From positions 1 through 6,015 of the forward strand of contig JBAYJY010000237.1 in NCBI GenBank assembly GCA_041664945.1: a stretch of 6,015 nucleotides of DNA, in the 5' to 3' direction. How positions within the stretch are numbered: position 1 is the first letter of the stretch; each line of letters begins with the position of its first letter. The stretch comes from JBAYJY01 sp041664945 (GTDB lineage Bacteria > UBP15 > UBA6099). Below, in pieces: positions 5,529-6,015 of this stretch. The translations under genes and the position numbers were made by a program. Below the pieces are notes generated by a model that was not told where the DNA came from, did no database searches, and was given only the letters and a program-made list of their open reading frames with translations.

Positions 5529-5827
5529 GTCGTTCAGGATGTTAATGCGCGCTCTCCCGTGCCATAAACGGCAATATATTAATTGCAATAAATCTATTCT
5601 TCGCCGCTTATCTTTTTTTCATTTTTATATACCTGCCACCCGACTTTCATGACATGCCTGCGCCGCGCAAGCTATCACCACAAAATTGCCGTAAAAATAA
5701 ATTTCTTCCGACTTTTTTTTTCATCCGGTTTTTTTTATCCTGTTTTCTCATCGGTTGCGGAAGCCCCGCGTTTCGGCCGGCATCGTCTGGCAATTCATTG
5801 TTAGCGATGATAAAATGAAACCTGATT

Positions 5828-6013
5828 ATGCCTGAAACTCAGTTGATTGCCGGAGTGAATCCTTTAATCTCTGAAATGCGATTACTGATGGGTGCCATGC
5901 ACACCTATGAAAAAGGCCGCGTCAACTACAGCGTAAATATTTTCTGGTCTTTTGCATTTACGGCCTTAGACCAGTCTGGCCGAGACACCTATTTGTCCTC
6001 ACTCGGGACATGA
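5828..6013 (+). CDS. Small hypothetical protein, 61 aa
   Basis: ATG at 5828 to TGA at 6011-6013 encodes 61 residues. It is the only long open frame in the last 190 bases on either strand. I do not recognise it. The protein has a mildly hydrophobic aromatic stretch (NIFWSFAFTALDQ, 37-49) too short and polar to call a membrane segment, and it is not strongly charged. There is no Shine-Dalgarno before the ATG, and an in-frame TGA at 5816-5818 excludes a longer form from ATG. The stop overlaps an ATG at 6010 (ATGA), which could start the next gene, so translational coupling is possible. It could also be the start of a longer gene cut by a frameshift, or a chance ORF. Confidence 0.4.
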   Translation: MPETQLIAGVNPLISEMRLLMGAMHTYEKGRVNYSVNIFWSFAFTALDQSGRDTYLSSLGT

Positions 6014-6015
6014 TA

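Larger units (their letters stand above)
5451..5827. other. 377-bp spacer between glnN and the right-edge ORF
   Basis: The left part carries the glnN ribosome binding site, operator-like dyad and promoter. The rest is AT-rich with several T-runs (5613-5619, 5622-5626, 5713-5721, 5729-5736) and then a GC-rich stretch (about 5755-5785). I find no stem before the T-runs that would make a plus-strand terminator, no RNA gene and no clear promoter for the ORF at 5828. TAAAAT at 5811-5816 resembles a -10 box but is too near that ATG to give a normal leader. Confidence 0.5.

Noticed and set aside
5787..5805. TGGCA...TTG resembling a sigma-54 promoter
   Set aside because: The -24 GG is present, but the GC expected 12 bases later is TT, so the required spacing and -12 element are missing.

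Overview
The window holds the last codons of one gene, a secreted glycosidase gene, a toxin-antitoxin pair, a glutamine synthetase gene and a small ORF at the right edge. The mix (exported GH84-type N-acetylglucosaminidase, class III glutamine synthetase, chromosomal higBA) and a GC content near 50% with AT-rich spacers suggest a Gram-negative, probably polysaccharide-degrading bacterium. Phyla such as Lentisphaerota/Verrucomicrobiota, Elusimicrobiota or Spirochaetota would fit, but nothing here fixes the phylum.

Layout. 1-84 (+): C-terminal tail of an unidentified protein. 143-1960 (-): divergent GH84 glycosidase with a signal peptide, convergent with the first gene. 1961-2460: 500-bp spacer holding an AT palindrome, copy A of a ~100-bp repeat, and the higBA promoter. 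2461-3046 (+): higB toxin followed by higA antitoxin. 3047-3359: spacer with copy B of the repeat and the glnN transcription terminator. 3360-5450 (-): glnN, type III glutamine synthetase. 5451-5827: glnN promoter, a striking operator-like dyad and T-rich DNA. 5828-6013 (+): a 61-aa ORF of unknown function whose stop codon overlaps a possible next start.

How parts relate. HigB (mRNA-cleaving toxin) and HigA (antitoxin and repressor) form a self-contained module. It lies between two direct repeats that are about 96% identical and 915 bp apart, so it looks like an inserted or excisable cassette placed between two unrelated housekeeping or catabolic genes. The right-hand repeat ends in the A-run that, read on the minus strand, is the U-tract of the glnN terminator. 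glnN has a clear promoter, a strong ribosome binding site and a 16-bp dyad at the expected transcription start, which suggests repression by a dimeric regulator. No known defence, CRISPR, RNA-gene or transposase feature was found. The most unusual items are the repeat family around higBA, the glnN operator and the altered GH84 sugar pocket.
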